The notes: a model not told the origin generated them from the letters alone. Positions 54,808-63,826 are shown, counted from the first letter of the stretch. The stretch is 64,000 nucleotides of DNA from Saprospiraceae bacterium (GCA_020631405.1 JAHDHH010000001.1:16494-80493), one strand, 5' to 3'. Made by a program: numbers and translations.

Positions 54808-55626
54808 ATGAATAGAATAACAATATTATTATGTATAGCCCTTGGAATCACGATGATGTCGTGCAAGACTGAGTATGAAAAAATCAGGACTAGCAATGAT
54901 CCAATTGCGATTCTAGACAAGGCAAATGCTTACTATGACGCTGCTGATTATTACAAGGCGCAATCGCTTTACGATATTGTCATTCCATTTTATCGTGGGA
55001 AAAAAGAAGCAGAGACTTTGTTTTTCAAATATGCCTATTGCAACTACAATCAGGAGCAATACATTTTGGCGCAACACTATTTTGAGAATTATGCGAATAC
55101 ATTCTTCAATAGTGCAATGAAGGAGGAGTCAGAGTACATGGCTGCCTACTCTCAGTATCGCCTATCGCCAAGTTATAGATTGGATCAAACTTATACGGAG
55201 GCGGCAATTCAGGCTTTTCAAAAGTTCATTAATACTAATCCTGATAGCGAGAGGGTGGCAGAAGCTACTATGTTGATTGATGAGATGAGGGCTAAGATGG
55301 AGAAAAAGTCATTTGAGCAAGGTAAGTTGTACTATGATATTAAGAATTATAAGGCGGCTATCAATTCTTTGGAAAGCATGATCAAGGATTATCCCGAGAC
55401 AAAGAGAGGAGAGGAGATCAAGTGGCTTATCCTTGATAGCAATCATATTTTGGCAGAAAATAGTGTCTTCGCTAAAAAGGAAGGCAGGTTTGAGGAAACT
55501 TTAAAGAAGGCAAAGAAGTTTATAGCTAAGTACCCTGCATCTCAATACATAGAGCAGGCTAAGAAAATAGAAAGCAATTGTTTATCATCAATAAAAGAAA
55601 TTAAGAATGTCGGATTTGAGAACTAA
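54808..55626 (+). CDS. bamD: Outer-membrane assembly lipoprotein BamD
   Basis: A 272-residue lipoprotein starting at the ATG at 54808; an upstream in-frame ATG (54775) would add 11 polar residues before the signal peptide. The lipobox is TMMSC (Cys19). TPR-like helices span the rest (YYDAADYYKAQSLYDIVIPFYRG, EEQYILAQHYFENYANTF-type pairs). BamD works with BamA in folding outer-membrane barrels such as LptD. The last 20 bases overlap the start of the omega-subunit gene. Confidence 0.92.
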   Translation: MNRITILLCIALGITMMSCKTEYEKIRTSNDPIAILDKANAYYDAADYYKAQSLYDIVIPFYRGKKEAETLFFKYAYCNYNQEQYILAQHYFENYANTFFNSAMKEESEYMAAYSQYRLSPSYRLDQTYTEAAIQAFQKFINTNPDSERVAEATMLIDEMRAKMEKKSFEQGKLYYDIKNYKAAINSLESMIKDYPETKRGEEIKWLILDSNHILAENSVFAKKEGRFEETLKKAKKFIAKYPASQYIEQAKKIESNCLSSIKEIKNVGFEN

Positions 55627-55963
55627 ACTGCAGCACATTGACCCTAATCTAAAGGCACAAGATATCAAAGCCTTTATGGATCAAAAAGGCGCAACTAATA
55701 TCTATGAAGCACTTAATGTAATAGCAAAAAGAGCTGGATTATTAGCTAATGACCTTAAGATTGAGCTAAACAATAAGCTAGAAGAGTTTGCTGTGACTCC
55801 TGATAGAATTGAAGAAATCATTGAGAACAAAGAGCAAATAGAAATTTCTAAGTTTTACGAAAGATTGCCAAATCCAACTGTAATCGCTACGCATGAGTTT
55901 CTTAACGGCATGTTAGATTTTGAATACAGAGACAGAGATGGTAACAAAATAGAGAAGGAGTAA
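55607..55963 (+). CDS. rpoZ: RNA polymerase omega subunit, Rpb6-like
   Basis: A 118-residue protein with the Bacteroidota omega/Rpb6 pattern: SDLRTKLQHIDPNL, GATNIYEALNVIAKRAGLL, KIELNNKLEEFA and PNPTVIATHEFLNGMLDFEYR. Omega supports assembly of the beta-prime subunit. Its ATG lies within bamD in another frame, which suggests translational coupling. The bamD-rpoZ-coaBC order is common in the phylum and supports the call. Confidence 0.9.
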   Translation: MSDLRTKLQHIDPNLKAQDIKAFMDQKGATNIYEALNVIAKRAGLLANDLKIELNNKLEEFAVTPDRIEEIIENKEQIEISKFYERLPNPTVIATHEFLNGMLDFEYRDRDGNKIEKE

Positions 55964-55997
55964 GTACTACTGCTCCATCCACAAGTTATCCAATACA

Positions 55998-57197
55998 TTG
56001 TCAATACTTAAGCATAAGCGCATCTTACTCGCCGTATCAGGTAGTATTGCGGCTTATAAGTCAGTCATCTTACTTCGAGAACTTCAAAAACGAGGTGCAG
56101 AAGTCAAAGTGATTATGACACCTTCTGCTGCTAAGTTTGTGGCCCCTCTTACCTTTGCCTCACTGTCAAAATCAGATGTCTATACAGAAGTAGTCTCTAA
56201 TGACGCCTGGAACAATCATGTAGAATTAGGCCTTTGGGCTGATGCAATGGTGGTAGCTCCCTGTACAGCCAATACTCTTGCAGGTATGGCACATGGTTTA
56301 GCTCATAACATAGTCTTAGCCGTATACCTTTCAGCAAAATGCCCTGTGTATTATGCTCCAGCGATGGATAGAGATATGTGGAAGCATCCAACGACATTAC
56401 GCAATAGAGAGCTTCTACAGAGTTACGGACTTAAGGAGGTGCCCATCGGTGATGGTTACTTGGCGAGTGGTCTGATAGGAGAAGGGAGGATGGATGAGCC
56501 GGAAGACATTGCTGACTTCTTAGCTATGCAGTTCAAAGCAAGTCAAGACTTATCTGGTATGAATCTCTTGATGACTGCTGGACCTACTCGAGAGTATATT
56601 GACCCAGTGAGATTTATTAGTAATCCTAGTTCTGGAAAGATGGGAATAGCTATTGCAGAGGAAGCAAGTAGGAGGGGAGCTCAAGTTACTTTAGTGCTTG
56701 GCCCAACGAATAGAATGCCAGAGGATAAATCAATACAGGTAGTTAAGGTAGTCACAGCTCAAGACATGTATGAGGCATGCGCTGAACGGTATGCCGAGTG
56801 CAATGTAGCCATTATGACTGCTGCTGTAGCTGATTACAGACCTGCTGAGCAAGCAGAGCATAAAATCAAAAAGAAGAGCGATGACCTTAGTGTAGCTCTA
56901 GAAAGGACTACTGATATAGCTGCGACTCTTGGTGGTAAAAAACAACCCAAGCAGGTACTTGTTGGATTTGCCTTAGAAACACAAGATGGATTGGCTAATG
57001 CAAGCAAGAAAGTTGCAAAAAAGAACTTTGACTTCATCGTACTCAATTCGCTTGCTGATTCCGGGGCAGGCTTTGGAGTAGATACAAATAAGATTACCAT
57101 CATTGATAAAGACGGTAGTCATCACCCCTATGAGCTTAAATCAAAAAGAGCAGTGGCTATCGATATAGTTAATTATTTGAAAAATAATTATTTGTAA
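55998..57197 (+). CDS. coaBC: Bifunctional CoaBC (phosphopantothenoylcysteine synthetase/decarboxylase)
   Basis: A 399-residue enzyme of coenzyme A synthesis. The N-terminal flavoprotein decarboxylase (CoaC, about 1-180) has [16 protein letters not shown], the active-site His in [20 protein letters not shown] and APAMDRDMW. The C-terminal synthetase (CoaB) has [24 protein letters not shown] and AAVADYRPA. It adds cysteine to 4-phosphopantothenate and then decarboxylates the product. The start is the TTG at 55998; no in-frame ATG lies between it and the rpoZ stop, 34 bases away. Confidence 0.96.
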   Translation: MSILKHKRILLAVSGSIAAYKSVILLRELQKRGAEVKVIMTPSAAKFVAPLTFASLSKSDVYTEVVSNDAWNNHVELGLWADAMVVAPCTANTLAGMAHGLAHNIVLAVYLSAKCPVYYAPAMDRDMWKHPTTLRNRELLQSYGLKEVPIGDGYLASGLIGEGRMDEPEDIADFLAMQFKASQDLSGMNLLMTAGPTREYIDPVRFISNPSSGKMGIAIAEEASRRGAQVTLVLGPTNRMPEDKSIQVVKVVTAQDMYEACAERYAECNVAIMTAAVADYRPAEQAEHKIKKKSDDLSVALERTTDIAATLGGKKQPKQVLVGFALETQDGLANASKKVAKKNFDFIVLNSLADSGAGFGVDTNKITIIDKDGSHHPYELKSKRAVAIDIVNYLKNNYL

Positions 57198-57254
57198 GTA
57201 TATGAGACCCATCGTTCTTGCGTTCTAATGACGAATTTTTCCCTTAAAGTTAAT

Positions 57255-58163
57255 ATGAAGTATCCATTTCAGGTTTTCGTTTTATTACTGCTAAGTTGTT
57301 GTTCTAACCTCATAGGTCAGGAATTTAAGACAACTGTATCTATTAATGTCCCAGCACTTCAGACAGCAGACCCTAGGACATTTGAGACACTCAGGGCACA
57401 AGTAGAAGAGTTTTACAACAATACTTCATTCACAGGAAAGGAATATGAGGATCATGAGAAAATAGAATTCAATCTTACCATTTTCGTTAAGCAGGAAAAT
57501 AGCACAAGTTCGTTCACTGCGGACTTACTGTTCCAATCATTGAGGCCTGTATATGCAAGTGATTATAAGTCGCAGTTGATCAATTATATAGACAAAGGAT
57601 TCACGTTCTCTTATACTGAGTTACAACCAATTAGAAATAACGATGATTCTTTTTCAGACATCTTATCTACATTGCTAACCTTTTATGCATACGCTATATT
57701 GGGTTATGACTATGATACTTTCTCTCCTTTTGGAGGTGAAAATTACTTCCAGATAGCTAAGAATATTTTGGACAATGTACCTGAGAGCATCAAAGGTGCA
57801 GATGATCAATGGAGTCCAACTGGTCCTAATATCAGTCGTTACTTCCTAATCAATGATAATCTTAATCCAAAGGCTAGAGATGTGAGGCAGTCAATGTATG
57901 AGTATCATAGACTTGGTTTGGACATCATGCATGATGATCCAGAAAAAGGTATTGTCATAATATTGAATACACTGACAAACCTAGAGCAAGTGAATAATAT
58001 CTTTCCGAATAGTCAGATTCTGAGAATGTTTACAGATGCTAAGAAAGATGAGGTAGTAGAAATCATGAAGGCAGGTGCTACTGGTCAAAGAAATAGAGCA
58101 TATAAGATTATGACTAAGCTTGACCCGTTCAGAGCCGATGCTTATCAAGTACTCAATAAGTAA
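57255..58163 (+). CDS. DUF4835 family secreted protein
   Basis: A 302-residue protein from the ATG at 57255, where a good signal peptide begins (KYPFQVFVLLLLSCC, cleavage near LIGQ); an upstream in-frame ATG at 57228 would add nine residues. It matches DUF4835: EFKTTVSINVPALQTADPRTFETL, NNTSFTG, FLFQSLRPVY-like segments, LTFYAYAILGYDYDTFSPFGG and a late DPFRADAYQVL. The role is unknown, but the place after coaBC is conserved in Bacteroidota. It lies 57 bases after coaBC and 14 bases before purN. Confidence 0.9.
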   Translation: MKYPFQVFVLLLLSCCSNLIGQEFKTTVSINVPALQTADPRTFETLRAQVEEFYNNTSFTGKEYEDHEKIEFNLTIFVKQENSTSSFTADLLFQSLRPVYASDYKSQLINYIDKGFTFSYTELQPIRNNDDSFSDILSTLLTFYAYAILGYDYDTFSPFGGENYFQIAKNILDNVPESIKGADDQWSPTGPNISRYFLINDNLNPKARDVRQSMYEYHRLGLDIMHDDPEKGIVIILNTLTNLEQVNNIFPNSQILRMFTDAKKDEVVEIMKAGATGQRNRAYKIMTKLDPFRADAYQVLNK

Positions 58164-58177
58164 ATCAGAACAAACAC

Positions 58178-58756
58178 ATGGTAAAGAATATTGTGATTCT
58201 TGCCTCAGGAGGTGGAAGTAATGCAGAATCAATCATACAATACTTTGCACATGATCCAGAAGTCAGAGTAAGTCACATTTTCACTAATAAGTCTAGCGCT
58301 GGAGTACTAGCTAGAGCTGAAAGACATCAGATTCCAAGTACAGTAGTAAAGAATTCAGACCTAGCTGATACCATTTCGGCACTTCACCAACAATCGCCTA
58401 TAACTGCTATTATATTAGCTGGCTACTTAAGAAAGATAGCAGATACCTTAGTACAAGGCTTCCCTGATCGTATCATTAATATTCATCCAGCCCTCTTGCC
58501 CAAGTATGGTGGAAAAGGGATGTATGGCATCCATGTACATACCGCAGTCAAAGCAGCACAAGAGACTGAATCAGGAATGACTATCCACCTTGTTAACGAA
58601 GAATATGACAAAGGTCGGGTGTTGATGCAAGGTAGGGTAGCATTAGACCCAACGGATACAGTCGAGGATATTGCAAGTAAGGTATTGAAGTTGGAGCATT
58701 ATCACTATCCAAGGACAATACATCAATGGCTCTCTGGCCTCAACCCTCCAGTGTGA
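58178..58756 (+). CDS. purN: Phosphoribosylglycinamide formyltransferase
   Basis: A 192-residue enzyme that transfers a formyl group from 10-formyl-THF to GAR in purine synthesis. Seen: the phosphate-binding SGGGSNAESI, the catalytic Asn and His in IINIHPALLPKYGGKGMYG and the Asp in EEYDKGRVL. The length is normal. Its last 34 bases overlap the end of the PLP-enzyme gene on the other strand. Confidence 0.97.
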   Translation: MVKNIVILASGGGSNAESIIQYFAHDPEVRVSHIFTNKSSAGVLARAERHQIPSTVVKNSDLADTISALHQQSPITAIILAGYLRKIADTLVQGFPDRIINIHPALLPKYGGKGMYGIHVHTAVKAAQETESGMTIHLVNEEYDKGRVLMQGRVALDPTDTVEDIASKVLKLEHYHYPRTIHQWLSGLNPPV

Positions 58757-59628
58757 ATGATGACTAAAGTAGATCCTCGATCGAAGTAGTCAGCTTTAAT
58801 AAGAGACCATAGTCGGCAAATCAGTTTTCCTGTATAGACATACTCAAGTGGCACATTGTACTCTGCTGTCCAAGCTTCCATAGCCTCTAGTAATGGCGCC
58901 TTCTTCTTGCCAAATCCTCCCCACTCTTCATCAAACCATCTCACTTGCTTATTGACATCCTCATGTACTAACCTAGCTCGTACAGACTCATCTCTAGTTC
59001 CCGCTGCTACAATTAATTGAGTGTTACTACTTTGCATAGACCTCAAAAGGCCTGATGCTGTTGCTCCGGTGCCAGAGGCAAGTGCAATATAATCAGGTTG
59101 GACCTGATGTCTTATTTCAGTATAGATGTCGGCCACTCCTACATTACTCAAGGGACTATTGCCGCCTTCTGGTATGAGGTAGTATGAATGCTGCAAAAGT
59201 AGAGCTTTGACTTGGGGAGCTTCAGCCTTGAGTCTATAGTCTGACCTCGCAATACGATGTATGGTATGGCCATGCCTGACGAGTAGGGAAAGCGTATTAT
59301 TCTCTAAGTCGACCTCTTCTCCTCGCACGATAGCTGTCAGTGGTATACCTTGTCGAAAACAAGCAGCAGATGTCGCATAGAGGTGATTGCTGTAAGCTCC
59401 ACCAAAAGTGATGATCCCTTGATATTTGTCTTGATGTTCTGAGTAATACGCTAAATGCCCCTTTAGTTTTCGGTATTTGTTGCCAGAGATGTAAGGGTCT
59501 ATTTGATCATCTCTTTTGATATAGACGCTTAGTTGCTTATTAGAGAGCAATGGCGAATGAAGCTGTGTGAGTGGACTTGGCAGGTTGAGGTCTGCCTCTA
59601 AAGATGTTATCAATTCAGACATCGACAT
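58723..59628 (-). CDS. PLP enzyme, ACC deaminase/D-cysteine desulfhydrase-like
   Basis: A 301-residue fold-type II PLP enzyme. The probable PLP lysine is in YISGNKYRKLKG, followed by the substrate-loop GGAYSNHLYA, the phosphate-binding GTGATASGLLR and a final VIIHTGG. The family includes 1-aminocyclopropane-1-carboxylate deaminases and D-cysteine desulfhydrases. The substrate cannot be fixed here; release of ammonia or sulfide from a small amino acid is expected. It overlaps the histidine kinase end by 14 bases and the purN end by 34 bases. Confidence 0.88.
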   Translation of the reverse strand: MSMSELITSLEADLNLPSPLTQLHSPLLSNKQLSVYIKRDDQIDPYISGNKYRKLKGHLAYYSEHQDKYQGIITFGGAYSNHLYATSAACFRQGIPLTAIVRGEEVDLENNTLSLLVRHGHTIHRIARSDYRLKAEAPQVKALLLQHSYYLIPEGGNSPLSNVGVADIYTEIRHQVQPDYIALASGTGATASGLLRSMQSSNTQLIVAAGTRDESVRARLVHEDVNKQVRWFDEEWGGFGKKKAPLLEAMEAWTAEYNVPLEYVYTGKLICRLWSLIKADYFDRGSTLVIIHTGGLRPESH

Positions 59629-61402
59629 GAATTAAATATGATACCCCTTCGCCTAGCCTTGCATCGATACTCATCTCCCCCTTGAGGTAGTTGACTCGAC
59701 TAGTAATATTTTCTAATCCCATGCCTTTTCGCTTAAGTGATTCAAGGTCAAAACCAATGCCATCATCCTCATATTGAAGGACAAGCTGATTATCTTCTTG
59801 CCTGAGTTGGATGAATACCTCATTAGCTTGGGCATGTTTGATCGTGTTGTTTAATAGCTCTTGGACTATTCGATAGATAGATAGAGCTACCATATTCTTC
59901 AGCTGTGGTACGTCGTAATGTTGAAATTCAATTTCAGGATATTCGTCACCATCGGCTCTATTGAAGAGATCTTTGAGGGCTGAAACGATGCCCAGGTTCT
60001 TAAGTGATGTGGGTTGGAGGTTGCTAGAGATATTTCTGACTTCACCCACAGCATAATCTAAGAGCGATTGTACTTGTTCTTGTTTATGCTTAGCAGGGAT
60101 ATTCCCAGTCTCGATAGGAATGTGTTCAAGTTGGAGTTTGATTGAAGAGAGTAAGCCACCAAGGCTATCATGAAGATCTTTGGAGATACGTTCTCTTTCA
60201 CTTTCTTGCCCCTCAATCATAGAATGCATGCTCTTTAAATTCAACTCATCTTGCAATGCCTGTATTTTTTGCTTTGAGAGTTCTTCATTCTGACTAGAGA
60301 TAATACTATTAGCGTCTAACTGCTGAGAATAGAATCTCACAGTAAAATAGATAGACAACAAGAGTATGCTGGTGAGTATGCCAAGTACGTAAAGAGCCCT
60401 CCGCTGTTGGTCATTAGTTTCTTGATTATACTTCTTCTCTAGTTCTAGTATTTTGATTGCTGTAGTCTTTTCCTTGCTCTTATATTGTTCTGATATCTTG
60501 GATATTGATTCGAGTCTTGATCTGTCACTTAGGCTATCATTGAGCATCATCTCCTGTTCAGAAAAGTAGAAAGTTGAGTCGTATTGCTCTGTGGAGACAT
60601 AGAGGAGTTTCGATAGACTTAAGTATGAAAGGTGGTCACGATTGAGTGGCAACTTACTTACAGCGTTATGCACTTTATCTAAGTAGTAAAGAGCCTTTGC
60701 CTTGTCCTTGCTTTTGGTATAGATCTCACTAATTAGAAGGTGTATTGCAAGAGAGTCCTTTGGGTGAATTGTGATAGAATCCTTGAGTATTGTTTCTTGT
60801 ATTTCTGCAAGTGCCCAAGGAATATTCCCGAGGTGGACTTGACCTTTGATAGTATAATAGTCTGTCAATAAAGCGAAAGTATCCTGCTTTTCACTTATTG
60901 CCTCAAGAGCTTTGAGTTGTGTTTCGTAGTCAACTATATTGTTTTCTAGTAAGGCAATGTCCAAAAGTAATCCTCTAACCCTAAATAGTGCTTGCACATC
61001 ATCATATTGCTCATAGAATGTCAGATTTTCGGTTAAAATTTCCTTGGCATCTATGACCAGACTATTTTTTAGGAATTCCTCTGCCATTTCTGTTCTTACT
61101 TCAAAGATGAGAGGCTCTTCATCTAGGAGTTTGTAATACTCAATTGCTCGATTGTAGTAGTCTGTGACATTCCGCTTAGTGTTGCTGTATCTACTTTCGT
61201 ATAGTCCTAAATGGTAGTAAGCTTGAGCTATTTTTTGGTAATCCTTCGTCTCTCTTCCTTTAGACAGTTGGTCCTTTAAGGATTGGTAGTATTCAGGGCT
61301 TGGGATGAGTGGAATATCAGGTGAGGCTGTAGTTTGCAAACAAAAGCAAACCACAAGAAATGTGATCAGAAAAGTATAATATATTGATTTGTGAGAATTC
61401 AC
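59615..61402 (-). CDS. TPR sensor histidine kinase (NarX/HisKA_3 type)
   Basis: A 595-residue membrane sensor kinase starting at GTG 61402. After a signal peptide (ending near TTASP), the periplasmic part (about 40-330) is TPR-rich. One transmembrane helix spans about 335-358. A short coiled coil and the HisKA_3 dimerisation domain follow, with phospho-acceptor His411 in RISKDLHDSLGG. The HATPase_c domain has ELLNNTIKHA and YEDDGIGFD, then GMGLENI. This class pairs with LuxR-type response regulators; the likely partner is the divergent gene at 61936. The signal sensed is unknown. The PLP gene follows with a 14-base overlap. Confidence 0.95.
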   Translation of the reverse strand: MNSHKSIYYTFLITFLVVCFCLQTTASPDIPLIPSPEYYQSLKDQLSKGRETKDYQKIAQAYYHLGLYESRYSNTKRNVTDYYNRAIEYYKLLDEEPLIFEVRTEMAEEFLKNSLVIDAKEILTENLTFYEQYDDVQALFRVRGLLLDIALLENNIVDYETQLKALEAISEKQDTFALLTDYYTIKGQVHLGNIPWALAEIQETILKDSITIHPKDSLAIHLLISEIYTKSKDKAKALYYLDKVHNAVSKLPLNRDHLSYLSLSKLLYVSTEQYDSTFYFSEQEMMLNDSLSDRSRLESISKISEQYKSKEKTTAIKILELEKKYNQETNDQQRRALYVLGILTSILLLSIYFTVRFYSQQLDANSIISSQNEELSKQKIQALQDELNLKSMHSMIEGQESERERISKDLHDSLGGLLSSIKLQLEHIPIETGNIPAKHKQEQVQSLLDYAVGEVRNISSNLQPTSLKNLGIVSALKDLFNRADGDEYPEIEFQHYDVPQLKNMVALSIYRIVQELLNNTIKHAQANEVFIQLRQEDNQLVLQYEDDGIGFDLESLKRKGMGLENITSRVNYLKGEMSIDARLGEGVSYLIHVDV

Positions 61403-61436
61403 TATAATGTTTTGGTTGGGGTAAAGTTAGAAAAAG

Positions 61437-61462
61437 AAAACCTTCATCGTTATGAAGGTTTT
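61437..61462 (-). terminator. Terminator-like hairpin in the kinase leader
   Basis: A perfect 11-base-pair stem, AAAACCTTCAT and its complement with loop CGTT. On the minus strand it is followed by CTTTTTCTAACTTT and lies only 34 bases before the kinase GTG. The plus strand is also followed by a T-rich stretch. It could be an attenuator or the end of a small transcript. Confidence 0.6.
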
Positions 61463-61886
61463 ACTTTTTAGACTTTATGCAGTAGTCAATCTCAATGAGT
61501 ATCATATTGTGTGGCTATAATTAAGCTAAAAAAATGGAGGAGTGCTAATAACTTTTAATTATTCATATAAACTGAATCGTCAGAATTATAAGCATGCTTA
61601 GATTTTAAAAAGAAAAACTTATCGTAAACCAAAAAACGTGAACCAAAACCAACAAGCTCTCCTCCAAAGCGAAATCTTTTTGTGTAGAATTTTTACACAT
61701 AACCAATCTAAGGTTACAAGTCTTGCCTGATGCTTTCACCTGACAAATCCAATTTGTGTTTACAAATTAGTAGGGTGACTGTAACTCTGTTTTTTAAAGT
61801 ATCATTAATACAAATATCACTCAGAAATCAGGACTGTACATCCTTGTAAACACCCAAAATAGAATATCAGGGATTACCCCCAAACA

Positions 61887-61911
61887 TTGATGATATTACC
61901 CATTACCTTTG
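61887..61911 (+). promoter_or_regulatory. Promoter of the response regulator
   Basis: TACCTTTG (61904-61911) is an exact -7 match, 24 bases before the ATG at 61936. A TTG at 61887-61889 is only 14 bases upstream of it, closer than the usual 17-23, so the -33 part is doubtful. Confidence 0.5.
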
Positions 61912-61935
61912 TAAAGAACATACCTGAGATATATT

Positions 61936-62586
61936 ATGATGAAAATATTGATAGCCGACGATCACAAAATGTTTGTAGATGGGATTGAGTCAATTCTCAA
62001 TTTGGAAGAGAATATGAAAGTGGTGGGTAGATGTTATGATGGGAGTAAGGTTGAGGCTCTTGTGACAGAACTAGATGTAGACTTAGTACTACTTGACGTC
62101 AACCTTCCTGGCATGAATGGTATAGAAGTCTGCAAGCGAATGAATGAAGTCCATCCTAAAGTAAAGATCATCGCTATATCTATGTTCAATGAAGAAAGTT
62201 ATGTGACCGAGATTCTCAGTAATGGCGCTTCAGGATACATCCTCAAAAATACGGGTAGAGAAGAACTCATCAAGGCCATTGGTATTGTAGAGAGCGGTTT
62301 GAGCTACTTTAGCGAAGAAGTCAAGCATACCATAATGAAAGGCTTGATGAAGCATAACGAAAAGAAGCAACAGAAGAATAGTTTCTTTCCTAAAGTATCA
62401 AAACGTGAAAAAGAAGTACTAGCCCTTATCATAGACGAACATACCACTCAAGAAATAGCGAAGAAACTCTTCATCTCCCTCAAAACTGTTGAATCACATA
62501 GAAGTAGCCTCTTAAATAAACTGAATGTGAGGAATTCTGCAGGCTTAGTGAGAGTCGCTATCGAAAATAAAATCCTTGCAGAATAA
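61936..62586 (+). CDS. NarL/FixJ-type response regulator
   Basis: A 216-residue transcription factor. The receiver domain (1-120) has the acidic pair ADDH (8-10), phospho-acceptor Asp54 in VLLDVNLPGMNG, the Ser/Thr at ISMF and Lys in YILKNTG. The C-terminal LuxR helix-turn-helix (about 150-210) has VSKREKEVLALIIDEHTTQEIAKKLFISLKTVESHRSSLLNKL. It is expected to be phosphorylated by the divergent HisKA_3 kinase. Two Met codons open the gene. A convergent terminator follows. Confidence 0.96.
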   Translation: MMKILIADDHKMFVDGIESILNLEENMKVVGRCYDGSKVEALVTELDVDLVLLDVNLPGMNGIEVCKRMNEVHPKVKIIAISMFNEESYVTEILSNGASGYILKNTGREELIKAIGIVESGLSYFSEEVKHTIMKGLMKHNEKKQQKNSFFPKVSKREKEVLALIIDEHTTQEIAKKLFISLKTVESHRSSLLNKLNVRNSAGLVRVAIENKILAE

Positions 62587-62590
62587 GCAT

Positions 62591-62625
62591 AAAAAAAGCC
62601 TGAGTAAATGAATACCCAGGCCTTT
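62591..62625. terminator. Bidirectional terminator between regulator and Cys-rich protein
   Basis: GCCTGAGTA (62598-62606) pairs with TACCCAGGC (62613-62621) with one mismatch around a six-base loop. On the minus strand it ends in seven T; the plus strand has a weak CTTT. It is best placed to end the Cys-rich gene and could also serve the regulator. Confidence 0.8.
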
Positions 62626-62653
62626 AAACAAATCATTGTTTATCTTTTGGTTC

Positions 62654-63106
62654 TTATTGCTCCAAAGTAGCTTTCTTAGCACATGATTTAGCACAAGACT
62701 TTGCTCCTTTAGTACAAGCTTTCACTTCTTTTTTACCTACTGTAGCTGCTTCTGCAGTTGTAGATTTTACCATGTTGTTAGTCGCTGCATTAACGAATGC
62801 TTTTTCTTCAGCATCATACATCACTTCACTAGAAGAGATTTTTCCAGACTTAGCACATACAGATTTTTGGTGGTAGCTTACTTTTCCAGATGCACTACAC
62901 ACTTTCTTTTCAATAGTTTCGTCTGCCATAGCTAAAGCGTCGGCCTCAGCGATTACAGATGCTACTTGAGTAGTTGGTGTTGTTTGTACAGCTGCAGTTT
63001 TTGCTTTGCTAGCACAACAAGCTTTTTTTGCTGACTTAGAACAAGATTGAGCAGATGCCATTCCTGCAACTAAGACAAACGAGAATAAGAATACTAATTT
63101 CTTCAT
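62654..63106 (-). CDS. Secreted Cys/Lys-rich small protein
   Basis: A 150-residue protein with a clear signal peptide (KKLVFLFSFVLVAGMASAQ). The mature chain has eight cysteines among Ala, Lys and Ser: SCSKSAKKACCASKAK at the start, single Cys in KKVCSASGKVSYHQKSVCAKSGK in the middle and KACTKGAKSCAKSCAKK at the end. A more ordered centre (EADALAMADETIEKKV) lies between. I do not know the family. The spacing suggests metal binding or disulfides. There is no T9SS domain, so it is probably periplasmic. A low-complexity composition lowers confidence in any function. Confidence 0.75.
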   Translation of the reverse strand: MKKLVFLFSFVLVAGMASAQSCSKSAKKACCASKAKTAAVQTTPTTQVASVIAEADALAMADETIEKKVCSASGKVSYHQKSVCAKSGKISSSEVMYDAEEKAFVNAATNNMVKSTTAEAATVGKKEVKACTKGAKSCAKSCAKKATLEQ

Positions 63107-63344
63107 GATATAATTTTTAAGTCAATGTGTTATAATTACTTAATGCTAAGATACGGTAATTAGTTTTTTATCAATTTACTATTGTGAAATATTTAACAAA
63201 AATCGTCAGAATCAGACATTATGATTCTACTATATCCACTTTAGCAGGGCTTCGAGGTGATAATTTATTCTTAAATAATCTACGGAAAGTGCCTAAATCA
63301 TTTGATTAGACTATTTTTATACTTTAGTAAAAAAAATAATATCC

Positions 63345-63800
63345 ATGATTATTAGACTATCAGTTACCATGATAATGTTCATAGGTTTGACCTTTTCTAA
63401 TTGTAAGACAAAAAAGCAAGATACAGCACTTGCAGATCTAGGTGTGCCTGAATTGATATTCGGGAGCTCTGGAGGATTCGCAGGGAAGACCGTAAAATTC
63501 AAATTGTTAGAAGATGGTCAGTTGTTCGAAAAAGCTCAACAATCAGATACGTTTCAACCAGCGGGTTCTTTTGATGCAGATCTGGCTGGCCAGTTTTTCC
63601 TCAATTATAAGAACCTTGGATTTCATGAGTTGTCACTTAATGATCCTGGCAATATGACCTATTTTATCACCATTAAACAAGGAGATAGAAAGAAGAAGTT
63701 AGCTTGGGGCGGTATGAACAAGGAGGTTCCTGAAGTATTAGAAACGTATTACAAAAACTTTATGAAGTTGACTAAGCACTATAACAAAACCACTAAATAG
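63345..63800 (+). CDS. Lipoprotein of unknown function
   Basis: A 151-residue lipoprotein with lipobox TFSNC (Cys20). The mature part has PELIFGSSGGFAGKTVKFKLLEDGQLF, then FFLNYKNLGFHEL, GNMTYFITIKQGDRKKKLAWGG and a helical end. The GSSGGFAG...KLLEDG pattern occurs in small Bacteroidota lipoproteins of unknown role. Probably periplasmic. It is followed after 26 bases by another secreted-protein gene on the same strand. Confidence 0.72.
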   Translation: MIIRLSVTMIMFIGLTFSNCKTKKQDTALADLGVPELIFGSSGGFAGKTVKFKLLEDGQLFEKAQQSDTFQPAGSFDADLAGQFFLNYKNLGFHELSLNDPGNMTYFITIKQGDRKKKLAWGGMNKEVPEVLETYYKNFMKLTKHYNKTTK

Positions 63801-63826
63801 TCAACCCACATCAAAATACCATAATA

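Larger units (their letters stand above)
61403..61935. other. 533-base AT-rich region between kinase and regulator, several hairpins
   Basis: I find no convincing gene. It holds a terminator-like hairpin (61437-61462), two complementary segments far apart (TGGAGGAGTGC at 61535-61545 and GCTCTCCTCCA at 61656-61666, 10 of 11 pairing), a hairpin TGTGTA/TACACA (61681-61699), a hairpin AATTTGT/ACAAATT (61751-61768) and the promoter of the response regulator. It could contain a small RNA, but nothing matches an RNA family I know. Confidence 0.4.

Noticed and set aside
61522-61548. GAGTGCTAA at 61540-61548, matching the right half of a CIRCE operator
   Set aside because: The expected left half at 61522-61530 matches only about four of nine bases, and the neighbours are not chaperone genes.
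61575-63212. 12-base direct repeat AATCGTCAGAAT at 61575 and 63201
   Set aside because: A single repeated 12-mer is expected by chance in 64 kb of AT-rich DNA, and the two sites share no clear function.
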